In this document: piece after piece, positions 1 through 12,213 of the stretch
Numbering within the stretch: position 1 is the stretch's first letter
Layout: each line of letters opens with the position of its first letter
Assembly: GCA_036874045.1 (NCBI GenBank)
Contig: CM072342.1
Coordinates: 2,750,501 to 2,814,500 of the forward strand
Origin: Cymodocea nodosa
Taxonomy: Eukaryota > Streptophyta > Magnoliopsida > Alismatales > Cymodoceaceae
DNA: 64,000 bases
Direction: 5' to 3'
The notes under the pieces: model-generated
Told to the model about the DNA's origin: nothing
The model's database searches: none
The model's input: only the letters and a program-made list of their open reading frames with translations
Made by a program: the position numbers and the translations under genes

Positions 1-1130
1 CTTGGCCAAAGCAATGAGATTCACTGGTTGCCCAACTACATCCACTCACTGCATTCAACTGTAAATATCAAATTAAATGCAACATTATAATACATTTATC
101 CAACCTCATAACCTGATCTATCTCCTCTTAGTACACTTCATTGACTTAAGCATCAACAGGGACCCAATCAACAGCAATCTGGTTGGTTCTATTTTTGTTT
201 CGCAGGTCAAGATTACCGGCCAACCTGAGTGCATTGAATTGGCTAGCCAGTCCAGCTCAATATAAGGAAAACCAAACTATAACAATCTACCACACTTCCA
301 ATCTAACGTCTATTGATGGCTTACTTTGAATGACTTCACTCCCTCTCCGATAGTTGGATGTAGCCCTTCTTCAAGTCACCTTGACGACTCACATTGAAGG
401 ACTTCACTTTCCCCCTTTCCAACTATAAATATAGTCTCCCATGAGACCATTTAGTATATAGCACATAACAATCTGTCATACTTCAAATCTAACACCTACA
501 ATGGCTTACTCTAAATGACTCCATTCCTTTCCTCTTATGAGCTAGAGTTAGCCTTTTCAAGTGGCCCTGATGGTTCACATTTAATGACTTCACTTATGTC
601 CTCTCCAACGTCTAGAGATAGTCCTCTATCATGTTACCCGCTTTGAGAACTAAATAGAATTGTAAGCCTACTTTGATGCCACTTGGTATGGGCCTAGGAG
701 AATCCACCCCAAAAGTCATTTTGTTGGGAGAAAGAATCCATGTCCATATCAACTCAGGCAAGTAACTAATGGAAGATTATTTAGCCTCCCATGAGACCAC
801 TTAGTATAACAGATCAACAACCAATAAAGATGACATTGTCATATTATACTTCACGTTTCTGTTTGTAACTTCATGTCAGAATTTTGACTAGTCTAATTTG
901 TCCATTGTAAATGTCAACTATTACAAAAACAGTGTGTAATGAGTAAACATCTTTTTGCAAAATAATAAATCAGGGAAATTAAGTAAACGGGAAGGCAAGC
1001 ACATATAATTTTACTGGCATGGGTAATAGATTAACATGGAAAATTTTGTTCCATGAAAAACATAGATATTCAGAAAGATCAATTTTGAACTGAAAAAATG
1101 GAAGCAGACCGGAGAAAGAGAGAATAAAAC
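1..1130. other. IMP4 last intron (part); no exon seen
   Basis: AT-rich sequence between IMP4 exon 7 and the window edge. From about 300 to 800 it has loosely repeated phrases (for example CATGAGACCA with TTAGTATA, twice, and repeated stretches with GACTTCACT), suggesting an old degenerate repeat. I see no conserved coding segment in either strand. Confidence 0.5.
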
Positions 1131-4100
1131 CTGAACGATATGGTGTCAGACTGGTTAATAAAAGACATGACACGTTTGGAATCTGGTTTGGGTACTGGGA
1201 AGAGATATTTCAGGATGTTTGCTGTCCTTTCACCAATCTTTTGCCACCATGGAAAAAAAGCAGACAATTACTAACAAAGAATCCAGACAAAGCTATAAGA
1301 TAAATACAAGTAAAAAAATATAATTTATCCTCAGAAAAATAAACAATAAATTCCACGTTATGATCATCGACACGGAAACTGTTAAATATGAAGAAAAAAT
1401 TCTTCACGCAAAAATAAGTTCTACATAAAATCGTTCATGGCAAATGTCTAACAATCTCAACATGCTACACACGTGAATAAATGTACGTTCTGCATACAAA
1501 CAGGTTGTCAAGGTTCCACGTTTGAAATAGACATTGAATTTGTAAATATCTGAAGGATGTAGTTATGAAGAAAAACATGCAGCAGAATATGCAGTGGAAG
1601 GATGCAATATTGCAGAAAAGCGCATTAAAGAATTTGTATACGGTCTAATATAATATAAATTGCGAATGGAGATTTCTAGTTACTTGCATATATATAAGCT
1701 GTAAATCACCTCAAAGGAAGATGCATATCTAATGCTACAATTTGTTGGATCGAGATGTTAAGATTACAGAAATGCAATGACGTGATAGCAGTCTAAAATA
1801 AATAGTAATAACACAATATACTATGACCAAAATTAAGTGAATTGTGCATGGTAAGTTCTAGTTGTAAAAGGTATAATCTCATAATCTATTTTTTGTTCAA
1901 TTATAAGTTTATCATTTTTGTTACCATAATGGAATATGCATAATCTTGACCAAAAATATTATACTTATCTACAAAATCTAATCGATTTTAATTATCTTGT
2001 TAAATGTGCATTATATTGATTAAGCATAAATCATAATCTAGACTCTCCATAATCCAACCTAAAAGAAGCCTATTTACCGCACACTTTTCGTCACTTTCTT
2101 TTCCAAAACTTTCCCTCACTTTCCAATGTGCACAAGCCCCTCCTAAGTGTTTCATAATAATAAACTCATACTAAATGTTGTTTTCCATTCCAAAGTATTG
2201 TTTTCCAACACAAAATGCACACATGAACTTGTATCTCTCTCCAGCTTGAGTACACTTGAAATGTATTAAAGAAGGCAATAATCATAAAGTCTTGCATAAA
2301 CATGTCTTAGGCCACCTTTGGAAACACCTATCAAGTTTTAGGATGTGTTTGAAAACAATTATTTTACATTAACTTATTTTCAAATAAGCTACATTTGAAT
2401 AAGCATTTTCAAACACAATCAAAATAAGTACTTATCATAATAATAGAAAGCATTTTGAAATACTTTTTTTATACCAACTTATTTTAAAATAAGTTACATT
2501 TCAATAAGTAAATTCAAAGGTGACCAAAATAAGCACTTATCATAAAAGACCATAAGCGCTTAACAATTCATTTTACAACTTATTCAATAAGATATTTTAA
2601 AACTGCTTATTCAATAACATGCATTTTTGAAATAAGCACTTAACAATTCTTTTATAGTTTAAACAATAAACTGTTTTCAAACTGTTTATTCAATAAGCTG
2701 TGTTTTTTAAAAAATACTTATTCAATAAACATACACAAACATGTCCTAATTTATTTTCAAAAGCCAATTTATTGAATAAGTGGATTGTGAATGGCTTATT
2801 AAATAAGCAGTAAAAGGAACCATTAATCTCTGGTTTGGTTTTATCCACTAGCTTATTGAATAAGTAGATTGAAAATGACTAAACACCTAGCATAAATAAG
2901 CTAGTGTGAAAATGTTTCCAAACACTGCCTCAACGTATCTTTCTTACACGTGATTCACATGGTGAAAATCCTTCCCTGTTGGTCAACCCACCTAGATTTA
3001 AACCTATGCCTCTAACATAGACTGGGAGAATTAGTTTATAAACAGAACAATAACATTTTGGATGGATATTTTGGTATCCCGCAACTAATACATTTTTATG
3101 AATTTTTAACATGATGTATATTGGAGAATAGCCTCTCAGTGTATTACGTTATTCTTTTTGCACAGAAAATGTCAACTCAAGAATGTGTGCTGTTCAATGC
3201 AGTGTCAAACTAGTTCGATCACATTTGAAAAGAAAGGGCATGACCTTGATGCCTAGATTTTCTATACCATTAAGAATTGGTATTATAGTGTAGAAATAAA
3301 TACCTTGGTAGAAAAGTTGTGAAGAATCAACCGAGGATAAGCCTCAGATACTGTTCCCAGGGCCTTTTTGTCTTTTATATCATGTCTACTTACCTATAAC
3401 AAAAACAAGCAATTCTCTTCATAAAGAATCACAAAAGAGATTGATGGGAAACTAAAGCAACTGGAAAAGGAAATTCATTCTCTAAAAGTAGATATATGGT
3501 CAGAAAAACAAAAAAACAAGATTCAAAATTCAAATATTGATGAAGCTGTTGATAACACAACACATTCACCTCTACTGTGGTTAGTTAAATGTCATTAATT
3601 TTGACATACCACATTGGATAATCCAAAATATGCAGTTGGTCCAAATGGTAAATGGCAAATAATAAGACCATCAGGCTTGCCACGGTGTTCATGAACCAGT
3701 ATGATATCTGTAAAGTCATGTGCACGACAAGTTTCAATAATTTCTGAGACAACCTGCAGTACAAGAGGAACTAGACATTATTTTTTTTAAAAAAAATCAG
3801 AATCCATACGAGAAATTATCCAGCTAAAACAAAATAAAATTCACAATTTTATGAAAATTGGCATCAAACTTTAAACAAGAGATGCAAATGTTACTACATG
3901 TATGTCATAAGACCAGATAGAAACCTAGACACACGGCCAATTGCTTTTGACATGTGGCTGAATGGTGATTGCAACATTATGGCTAGCCTATATGCATAGG
4001 CAACAGTAAGTCCCTTGGGTTGTATGAACTCATACTGCATGCAATACAGCAGAGTCTACCACAACATGACTAAACCTTCTGCATATTTATGATTTTGATA

Positions 4101-6446
4101 ATAGGGGTCACAGTTTCAACATTATCCTTTCTACTACCAAATGCAATCTACAAATTAAAAACAAGAAAGTTTAAAACTAATCCATTTCCCAGATATTCTA
4201 CAGATAAAATGTCAAAGATAACCATAACAAAGAGAGATAATAAAATTTGCAGTTCTGTTAACAATGACAAATTAGTGCACTTAAAGTGATGGTGGAAAAT
4301 TATGGATGCCTTGCCCTAAAATCAACTTAAATATTCATTATTTTGGTTTCTTGATCATTGTTATACAATGTAAACCTGATGTATAAACTTTTCAAAACAG
4401 GTTTTAGTTTCAACAAATGCTAGACCAATACTGGCAGTGAACATAAATCAATACCCTTTTTATATAAGAATTCAAATTTATCTCCAAAGTTACTCAAGAA
4501 CCAATATAGTACAGGTTTTAGCTCTCATTTAGCATTACGATCTTACTTTGAACCATGATGTATGGTGGGGGGTGGGGGGGGGGACCCCTATGCTTAGGGT
4601 CAAAAGTATCTGATGATTTAATCACCATTACAGCATAATACCTTTTTTCCAATTTCCCCCCCTAAATATTAGAACCAAACAACTAGAGCAAGTATGCAGT
4701 CACATGATTGTATTATCAAGTATCTTCATTTTTTACATTAATTTTGAAACTTCAATGAATGAGGGAGTTAAGAAAAATGCATATGAAGGATAAGGTGCAA
4801 TAAAAAGGCAACTTCAATACACAAGTCTCCCACCAAAGTGGGATTTAAGAAGGAACCAATTGTCCACAATCTTTGAATCTTAACTCCATAAATAGAGAGT
4901 ATCCTTCCTAAAATTTGAACCCATATCCTCAAACTCACAATGGAACAACTTACCATTGTGCCAAGGTTTTCCCTAGAAGATGGGGTTCAATATCCTTTGA
5001 AAATTTTGGAGATTTAGTAAATTAATTATCATTATCGATATAGAAGGATACATGCCTTTTGTGGTCTTTAGAGGATAAAATTAGAAATTCCATGTTGATA
5101 ACCTACTAGAAGATATACATAAGAATTCCACAAACCTGTCCACCACGATTCATTCTCTGGGAATTGGGGAAGACCAATTTCAGTTCCTGAGAAAACATCA
5201 ATAAATAAAAAGTTTGAAAAAAAAACATTCATAAAGTGATGTCTGTGAAAAGAAGTTAAAAAATAACCTTCACAAACTGTGTAAGGGGCTGACTTGGGTC
5301 ACGAGATGTGGTCAAAAGAATCTTTGGGTCCTTGAGGTTTGCATTTGCATATTCATCATCAATGTGAGTTCTGGGAACTGCATCCATAAGAAAGAACGAA
5401 GTAAAATTTCCAAAACCATCAAACTTGTCTCATGAGATGGCAATTTGAGGGGAAGAAAAATAAGTCCAAGGAAATTTTGTGTCAAAAATAAATGGTCATA
5501 GAACCATATAAGACATGACCATTTACGAGTGAAGGACAGCTAGAAGAGGTGAACTGTTGCAAGCTCAAGTTGACCATACAAACTACCATGTATCAACAAA
5601 TAGAACCATACCTCCCATCAAAAAAATATAACAAATAGAATCATACCAAACTAACTATACCAACTACTGAGTACCAAAAAATAATAATACCATAGTCTCT
5701 ATTATCAGTTTGTAAAAAAGATGGATTTTTTTGATAAAAATGAAAGAAGATTAGTTTTTTTATAATGTAAGTGGCCAGTGATTCATAGAACCCCTTTTCT
5801 TTGGATTCCTTGCATCAACACATTAATGAATCGGTATAGTTTATCCTGCAACAACTCAAAAAAAAAACTTGAATTTTCAATATAGGCATCTGAAAGTGAA
5901 AATTGACCGGGATGAAAAGGAAAATTTCAAATTTACCGTGACAATTAACCACCATTTTCAAAGGAGAGAATTTCATACTGTTGTATATGGATAAAAAAGT
6001 ATTTCTTGTAGAAATTGTTTTTTAATTCCACATACACATCGATAAGGAAACACCAATGAAACTAATGAAGAAATCATTGAAGAAGCATCTGGTGATGGAT
6101 AAAGAACTAATACTAAAAAGTTTAAAGAAGTGACCTGCAGTATTTTCATCTTCAAGATCTATTTCCTTCCTCAAATCGGCTTCCTCCTTCCTAAGCTCGT
6201 TAGGAATCGGCTTCCCCTCTATCAAATTAATCAAAGGAAGAAAAAAAAAAAAAAACTCTTTTCAGTTCAAGCCGTCGCACACAGAAAAGCTCAATTTGAA
6301 AACGAAGGAGGAGGAGAAAAACACAAACTTTTACCTTCTAAGGCTTCTTTGATCTTCCGTTTCTTCTCGTACAGTAGCCTCTCTTTACCCTCAAGACTCT
6401 TTCTGTAGAGGAACTCCCTCCTCTCCCTTATGTTCCTTCGAAGCAT
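1131..6446 (-). CDS. IMP4: IMP4, U3 small nucleolar ribonucleoprotein subunit (3' end outside window)
   Basis: Brix-domain protein of the U3 snoRNP/SSU processome, needed in the nucleolus for early 18S pre-rRNA processing. Seven coding exons read on the minus strand: 6335-6446, 6135-6218, 5268-5377, 5136-5186, 3610-3753, 3304-3393 and 1131-1237. All have GT..AG borders and continuous phase, giving about 232 residues. The start MLRRNIRERREFLYRKS is the standard IMP4 N-terminus; further on come VPRTHIDDEYANA, ELKLVFPNSQRMNRG, the hallmark HLPFGPTAYFGLSNV and FPVPKPDSKR. The family is usually about 290 residues, so some 60 C-terminal residues (the EIGPRFELRLYQ part) are missing. I find no such exon in 1-1130, so it should lie left of the window. 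Intron 6 (1238-3303) is 2 kb long and carries a MITE. The spliced frame is intact in what is visible. A decayed partial copy lies near 20 kb. Confidence 0.93.
2310..2929. mobile_element. MITE (Tourist-like) in IMP4 intron 6
   Basis: A non-coding AT-rich block of about 620 bp. It starts GGCCACCTTTGGAAACA and ends with the reverse complement of GGCAGTGTTTGGAAACA, so the termini are imperfect inverted repeats. The flanks are TTA on the left and TCA on the right, consistent with a one-base-decayed 3-bp target duplication of the PIF/Harbinger-Tourist type. The interior is full of the word CTTATTCAATAAG and variants on both strands. A second relative lies in a PP2C intron at 38430-38615. Family assignment is inferred from ends and flanks only. 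Confidence 0.5.
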
Positions 6447-6607
6447 TGTCCGGAAAGGTTGGCGACGGCAATTGTAGAACGGCTAAGAGATCAGCCCGAC
6501 GATGTGAGAGCGGGTGGAGGGCAGGCAGGTGCTGGAGACGACGGTCGGTGAAGGACGAAGAGGCAGGCAAAGGACGACCGGGCGGGCGGGGGAAGGCAGG
6601 GTTTTTG

Positions 6608-6616
6608 TTAGGGTTT
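6608..6616 (-). promoter_or_regulatory. Telo-box AAACCCTAA in the IMP4 promoter
   Basis: The gene strand reads AAACCCTAA about 160 bp upstream of the IMP4 ATG, with a TATA-like ATATAAAA at about 6614-6621. Telo-boxes are a known cis-element of plant ribosome-biogenesis and ribosomal-protein genes, which fits IMP4. Its function here is inferred. Confidence 0.5.
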
Positions 6617-6622
6617 TATATT

Positions 6623-9140
6623 GAATGTACATAAAACTTTCTTTAATATTACATTAAAATCTAATTTAAAGTAATTGATGTTAAATAGAATATCCAAGGT
6701 TATATTAGTCAATTTTAAATCTTAAACTTTTCCAACAATATCAACGAAAATTCTGTACGAAAGTCTCACTACAAATATCAGAGGATAAATATTAAAATGT
6801 TCGGTACATGAAGTTCGGATATGACCCAGGTTAAGAAAATTACCCAGTCAATTCGATGATGCGTTGAGTGAAATCATTATCCAGAAATGAGCACGAATAA
6901 GCCTAAATCCTTTCTTCAATCATTCAAGGGCACATCCACTAATGTAGTATTTATTATAATCTCATACGATCACGTTCTGAGAGCAATTTATTTCTAAGGT
7001 AAACATTCAAATTTCAACCAAATATATTCTAATTAATTTACAAAATTTTCCTTGCTTTTTTCATTGAGTTCCTAAAAATCTTAAAACGAGCATGATATCT
7101 TAAAATCAAGATTGAAGGTTTATCTATGTATATAAAATTGAAATTCAGTAGAATTAGAATTTTGATAGAATTAAAAGTTTATTGAATTTGATGGAAACAA
7201 AATATAAGATGTAGGTGTATGTTCAATAATTAAAATTAAAATATTTTGCATAATATGGAATTAGATAAAATCAAAATTTTATATTTGTGTATGATAATAA
7301 TGTAATATTATTATCTTTAATTAATTTAAGTAATTAATAAATAAATTTATTATATTAATTAATTAACATGCTTTATAATTATATTATCAAGTATTTATAT
7401 GTCATTTATCAATAATTGAGAGACATACAATAATTTTTAAAGATGGAAATAAATTTCACACCTTACTAAATAAGAATTTACATTTTCATATTTATATTGT
7501 AATTTAAAATTTTATTTCTTTCTGAATTTGAAATTATAAATGCACAAACACCTATCATTCTGGAATTAAATGAAAATAATTTTTTGAATAAAAATATGAA
7601 TACAACCATGAAATTGTTGACTAGCAAATACCACAAAGAAAATACTTCTTTGACCAAACACACACACACACACAAATATATATATATATATATATATATG
7701 AAAGTAAAGTAATGTTTTTAATAATCATTACTAAATATATTGTTTATACAACATTTTACTTTTACTTGTCAACTTTAAAAAATCTATAATTTGAACTAAA
7801 AATGCTAAATGAGAAACAACAAAACGTTTCAATTTTTTTGAAAATCACTTATTTTCGTATACTGATTATCGAAAGAACACAACATCTCGTATGTTAAATG
7901 ACTTGAAGTTTGAAGGCACAACATCTCCACATGTTCAACTTACGGTAAAAGTAGTTAGAAAAATTTTACGTTAATGGAAGTAATTAGAGACAAAATTAAA
8001 CTTATATATGATGAATCTTTTTATTATTATCAAATTTAAAATTTTAACAAAAGCTTTAATTTTAGTGTAAATGAAAGAAAATTTATAGTTACGGTAGTTC
8101 AAGTTATATTCACAGAGACAAAAGCGTTTACTTCCACTGTGTTTGAAAATATTTATTCAAACACAAAATTTAAAATAGTGTAAAGTATATATATCAATAA
8201 GTTTCTACCACGTATCCCACCACTATTCATGGGTAGGCAAGTGAGGAGTCCTTCGGTTGATGTCCATGGCATTGTAAAAGTACCGCTGCTTCGTATTGGT
8301 CAGTTAAGCTTGCATTTTCCCAAAAAAATAGACATCTACTCAAGTATTTAAGATATTATATAAATGATTTATGTGGATTATGGTGTTATATTTGGGGTTA
8401 CTTCTTGTTTAAATTTTATGACGAAAGGGACAAGACGAGAAAGTTTGTATTATGTATTAGGAGTATGAGTCATGTAGTTTTCTAGATTAAACTGAAGATG
8501 AAAATTTTCTTACCCATTATTAAATTTGGTTATAATTCTCATTTTCAAGAGTATATTTCTCAAACTTTACCGTCTAATATAAATGCCTGTAGTCCATCGA
8601 ACACCCTTCTTGAGTCTACATTTTGATTACGTGTGAAACAACTAAGAAGTCAAAATACTTTATTTTGGTCCGTACTAATACTTCAAACGGCAGCCAATTC
8701 ATGACATAAGCTTTTGAACTTTCAAATGTAATAATCTTTAAGAGACAAATAAGATATTTGAAAAAGATTTGCAAGAGCTCTCTCTACCAAACTTCCACCA
8801 TATATATGTACTGCTTATTTTGTTTCCAGAAAATACTCGAAACAATCGAAAGACACACCAATTAACTTGAATCTAACTCGCAATGACGATGCTTCATGTA
8901 CGCTACTGGTATTCAAAACATATGTGATACCGATAATGAATGATCTATCATATTTTTTTGGCAATATAACATTCTTTCCCGAAATTGATTATTATATAAC
9001 GACAGGCGACAACATGATAACATCACTTGCATCTATACGAACGGATCGATAACAGACCACAACGGATGCAGAAGGACTAGATTCCAGTGGAAATCATCTT
9101 ATGCCTCTCCTTCACACCAAGCAAACAAGAACCCTAAACC
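6623..9140. other. Intergenic, AT-rich
   Basis: Spacer between the divergent ends of IMP4 (5' end) and the sHSP (3' end). It contains a compound microsatellite, (CA)n running into (TA)n, at 7658-7699. Short ORFs here have no family features. I see no gene. Confidence 0.6.
7658..7699. repeat. (CA)n(TA)n microsatellite
   Basis: About eight CA units followed by about eleven TA units. Confidence 0.9.
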
Positions 9141-9617
9141 TCAGCCAGTGATCTGGATTGGTCTGACAACGGGCTTCTTCACTTCCTCCTTCGGCACAGT
9201 GACCGTCAGCACGCCGTCCTCCATGGCCGCCGAAACTTGGTCCACCTTCGCATTTTCCGGCAGTCGGAACCTCCTCAAGAACTTTCCACTGCTACGCTCC
9301 ACGCGATGCCATGCATCACCCTTTTCCTCTTTCTCCCTGCTCCTCACACCGCTGATCTGCAGCACCGTGTCGTCCTCCACCTCCACCTCCACCTTCACCT
9401 CTTCTTTCTTTAGACCAGGGAGATCAGCCTTGAAGACGTACTTCTCGGGCGTCTCCTTCCAGTCGATGCGTGTGCCGGCGAAGGCCGCGGTCTCTCCGGA
9501 GGGGCGGAAATCAGAGGGGGAGCGGAAGGGAAAGTTGTGGAAAGGATCCCATACGTCGAGGGCGAACGGATCGAAAGCGTTGCTGCGCCTGCCAAAGAAG
9601 CTAGGGATGATCGACAT
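9141..9617 (-). CDS. Class I small heat-shock protein (Hsp20, ~17-18 kDa, cytosolic)
   Basis: ATP-independent chaperone that forms oligomers and holds heat-denatured proteins in the cytosol. A single exon of 158 codons, the normal length for plant class I sHSPs, with no intron as usual. The N-terminus [12 protein letters not shown] with [12 protein letters not shown] is the class I signature. The alpha-crystallin domain covers about residues 48-140, including [20 protein letters not shown] near residues 51-70 and the C-terminal consensus block GVLTVTVPK (about 134-142). The tail has the oligomerisation motif as I-Q-I near the end (RPIQITG). It is much more GC-rich than its surroundings. A TATA box and a heat-shock element lie upstream, so heat induction via HSFs is expected. 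The overlapping plus-strand ORF is a shadow. Confidence 0.97.
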   Translation of the reverse strand: MSIIPSFFGRRSNAFDPFALDVWDPFHNFPFRSPSDFRPSGETAAFAGTRIDWKETPEKYVFKADLPGLKKEEVKVEVEVEDDTVLQISGVRSREKEEKGDAWHRVERSSGKFLRRFRLPENAKVDQVSAAMEDGVLTVTVPKEEVKKPVVRPIQITG

Positions 9618-9738
9618 GTCCTTCTCCCGCGAAGAAAACTGAAACGATCGACGGCTTCCAAGTGGGAACAGACAAATGTTCGAGTAACTCGAGTATGCAA
9701 GCAGCTTCTGGTGACGAAGACAAGTGTGAGCGAGGAGA

Positions 9739-9746
9739 ATTTATAG
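9739..9746 (-). promoter_or_regulatory. TATA box of the sHSP gene
   Basis: The gene strand reads CTATAAAT about 120 bp upstream of the ATG, giving a leader of roughly 90-100 nt, typical for plant sHSP genes. Confidence 0.7.
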
Positions 9747-9770
9747 ATACCGAGGAAGACGAACCGCGAC

Positions 9771-9802
9771 GAGAATTCTCCAATTCTCCAGAAGTTTCTT
9801 CT
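9771..9802 (-). promoter_or_regulatory. Heat-shock element cluster
   Basis: On the plus strand AGAAGTTTCTTC (9790-9801) is a contiguous array of alternating nGAAn/nTTCn units, about 45 bp upstream of the TATA box. GAGAATTCTC (9771-9780) just next to it is a palindromic GAA/TTC pair. This is the binding site type of heat-shock factors. Confidence 0.75.
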
Positions 9803-9810
9803 TCTTTCGG

Positions 9811-12213
9811 GTAGCTGGAGTTTGATCTACAGACATCGAGAAGACGAAGGAAATATCTGGAACAGATTAACCGACTTGCATAGAATCGGGTATGGATAAT
9901 CGGACCTTATTAACTTTGTTGAACACCATTTTAATCACGTCAGTCATATTTAACAAGTTCAAAGGAAATCATGGTTACGTTAAGACAAGTGACAACCATG
10001 GCATTAATGCGTAATACATATGTGTTTTTCAGACATCATAATCATTAAAATAACTCATAATCTACCACAGATATTTCAACAAACATAAAATATTTGTCTC
10101 CCTTTTTATCGTAATGGTTACCCTACAATTGTACTGTGTCAGTTTTTTGAAATTTAGAACTACACTTGGTTCGGTCTTATTTTCAAATTTGAATCAAAGA
10201 ACATTTGAGAAGTCTGATATTTCCACGAGTGTGTGCATATATCATATTCAGAAAGACCCGGTTCATTCTACAAATGTTGTTGTCTAGTAAATGTTATGTA
10301 ATAAGAGCTTGCATGGGTCAAATCAAAGTACGTACGTAGAGAAAATACATATTTACAAAGTGTGTTGCCGTTCCTTCGTGCTGTGATCAAGGAAAAATGG
10401 TATGCAAACTTATCTTATGGCTGGTGAAATTGCAACAAAAATTTCCATTTGCATCATGATTGGGATAAATTTCATTTTGAGACTGGAACTTCCCTTGCAA
10501 CCAAATATTTTTCATTTACGTTACCCTTGAGATCCGTTTTATTGAGAACTTGATACTTCCGCTGCAGACAGAGTTGCCAAATATTTTTGATGTGCAGAAC
10601 GATTGAGATCCACTTCATGAACCTGACAACGCAGAAAGGGTTTAGTCCCAAGATAAATCAAGCCAATAATATTTTTCTATAATTTCTACTTTATTGACTG
10701 ATAAAAATAAGAAAATTCTTACTGTTCCCGTCCCCGACATCATGTCTGGGTCTGCCATGAACAAAACTAAAAAAACAAGCTTATATTGTTCACATCATAT
10801 GGAATCTTAGGACCTTTACCTCGAATTATTTTCCCATCCTCTCCTACACGCGTACACACTTATTTAGAACAAAAGCATGTGAAACCAAGTAACTGACTGT
10901 GCCGTTTCAGAGTAAACAATGCAAGGAAATGTTTTCCATATATGATAAAATTTGTAGGTGATTGAGAAAATATACTTGGTCAATGATGGGAAGAGATGAT
11001 GTAGGTAAAACATGGTTCATCATGGGTCATGGCAATGGGAGATGAAGAAAAAGTAGTCATTGTATGTCATTTTTGATCTTTAGACCATATAGTCACTTTA
11101 CATATCCTTATGTTATTCACACCTTTATAAACAAGCTTGCAAGATTATACATGGATAGACAACACGAAGGACTTGTCACCTTATGGTTGTGAATGAGAGT
11201 GAACATGTGCAAGTGTAAGTTGTATAAATGGATAGTTCTAGTCAAGTACATGTGCACTGCTACAGCAAGCCAAGATCATGACTATGTTTTCGTAGAACAA
11301 GAATAAGACCTAACACTATCTGCTTTGAATATCACTGACAAACAAAAGCAAAAAACAAAGAAAAAAGGATTCTGTGCCAACGAACGAAAATCTACAGATA
11401 TTTTATCTTGGCAGCCATCAAATTCCATAGTCAGCTTGCGAACACAATCTCTCACTCAAAGTAATAAAAATATAAGCCACTTGGCAATACAACTAAAAAG
11501 ATGATTTCGGTAAAGATCACAATAGTCAAAGCATGGTATTCTATGAGACAACCACCTATTCTTTCGTCAGACAACAAAGGTGCAACCCATCTCGATTCAA
11601 AAGTTAAAAAGTCTCCTATCCATAAAGCATTAAGATTTTACCTTGTTAGCAAGAAGTTTCTTTGAAGCTATTGCAAGTCCATTTTATTTCTTCTAACAAC
11701 TAGAGATCAAATAGCAAATACCATAACAAAATTAACCACCTCCCAGCTCAATGCAATTCAAAGCAAGCTGCATCTCTGTGCTCAGGGGATTTATGTCAAA
11801 TCAACAGCTTCATGCAAAGGCCAAATTATGTTCTAGTTTTCAACTTCGTCACATAGTCATGGTCATTGTGATTTTATCAGTTGCAATCATATACATGTAA
11901 TTGACTAAAAACTCTGTATAACACAAATAGTCAAAAACTACCAACGTTCTCCACTAGCACGCAACTTCGTTTTAGCATGTCCTTGATTCACGTAAATATG
12001 TAAATAACACGTGAGTGGGAATTACACCCAACCAAATTTAAACACATCACAAGTGTATTCTTTAGATGTACTTAACCAATGCAGATTCTAAATTTGAAGA
12101 TAACATGGTTTTAGTAATATTTTGGCCATAAAAACAAAGAGCGAAGGAAATGACAATTAATAAGTAAACTTGTATTTGTTTTTTCACGATCCCTTTCAAT
12201 AAGGTGTGATCTT
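9811..12213. other. Intergenic, AT-rich
   Basis: Spacer between the sHSP promoter and the 3' end of the NUS1-like gene. I see no conserved coding segment, RNA gene or clear transposon end. The 3' UTR of the NUS1-like gene must lie in its right part. Confidence 0.5.

Noticed and set aside
9148-9746. Plus-strand ORFs over the small heat-shock gene
   Set aside because: The minus-strand frame is an unmistakable sHSP with promoter elements.
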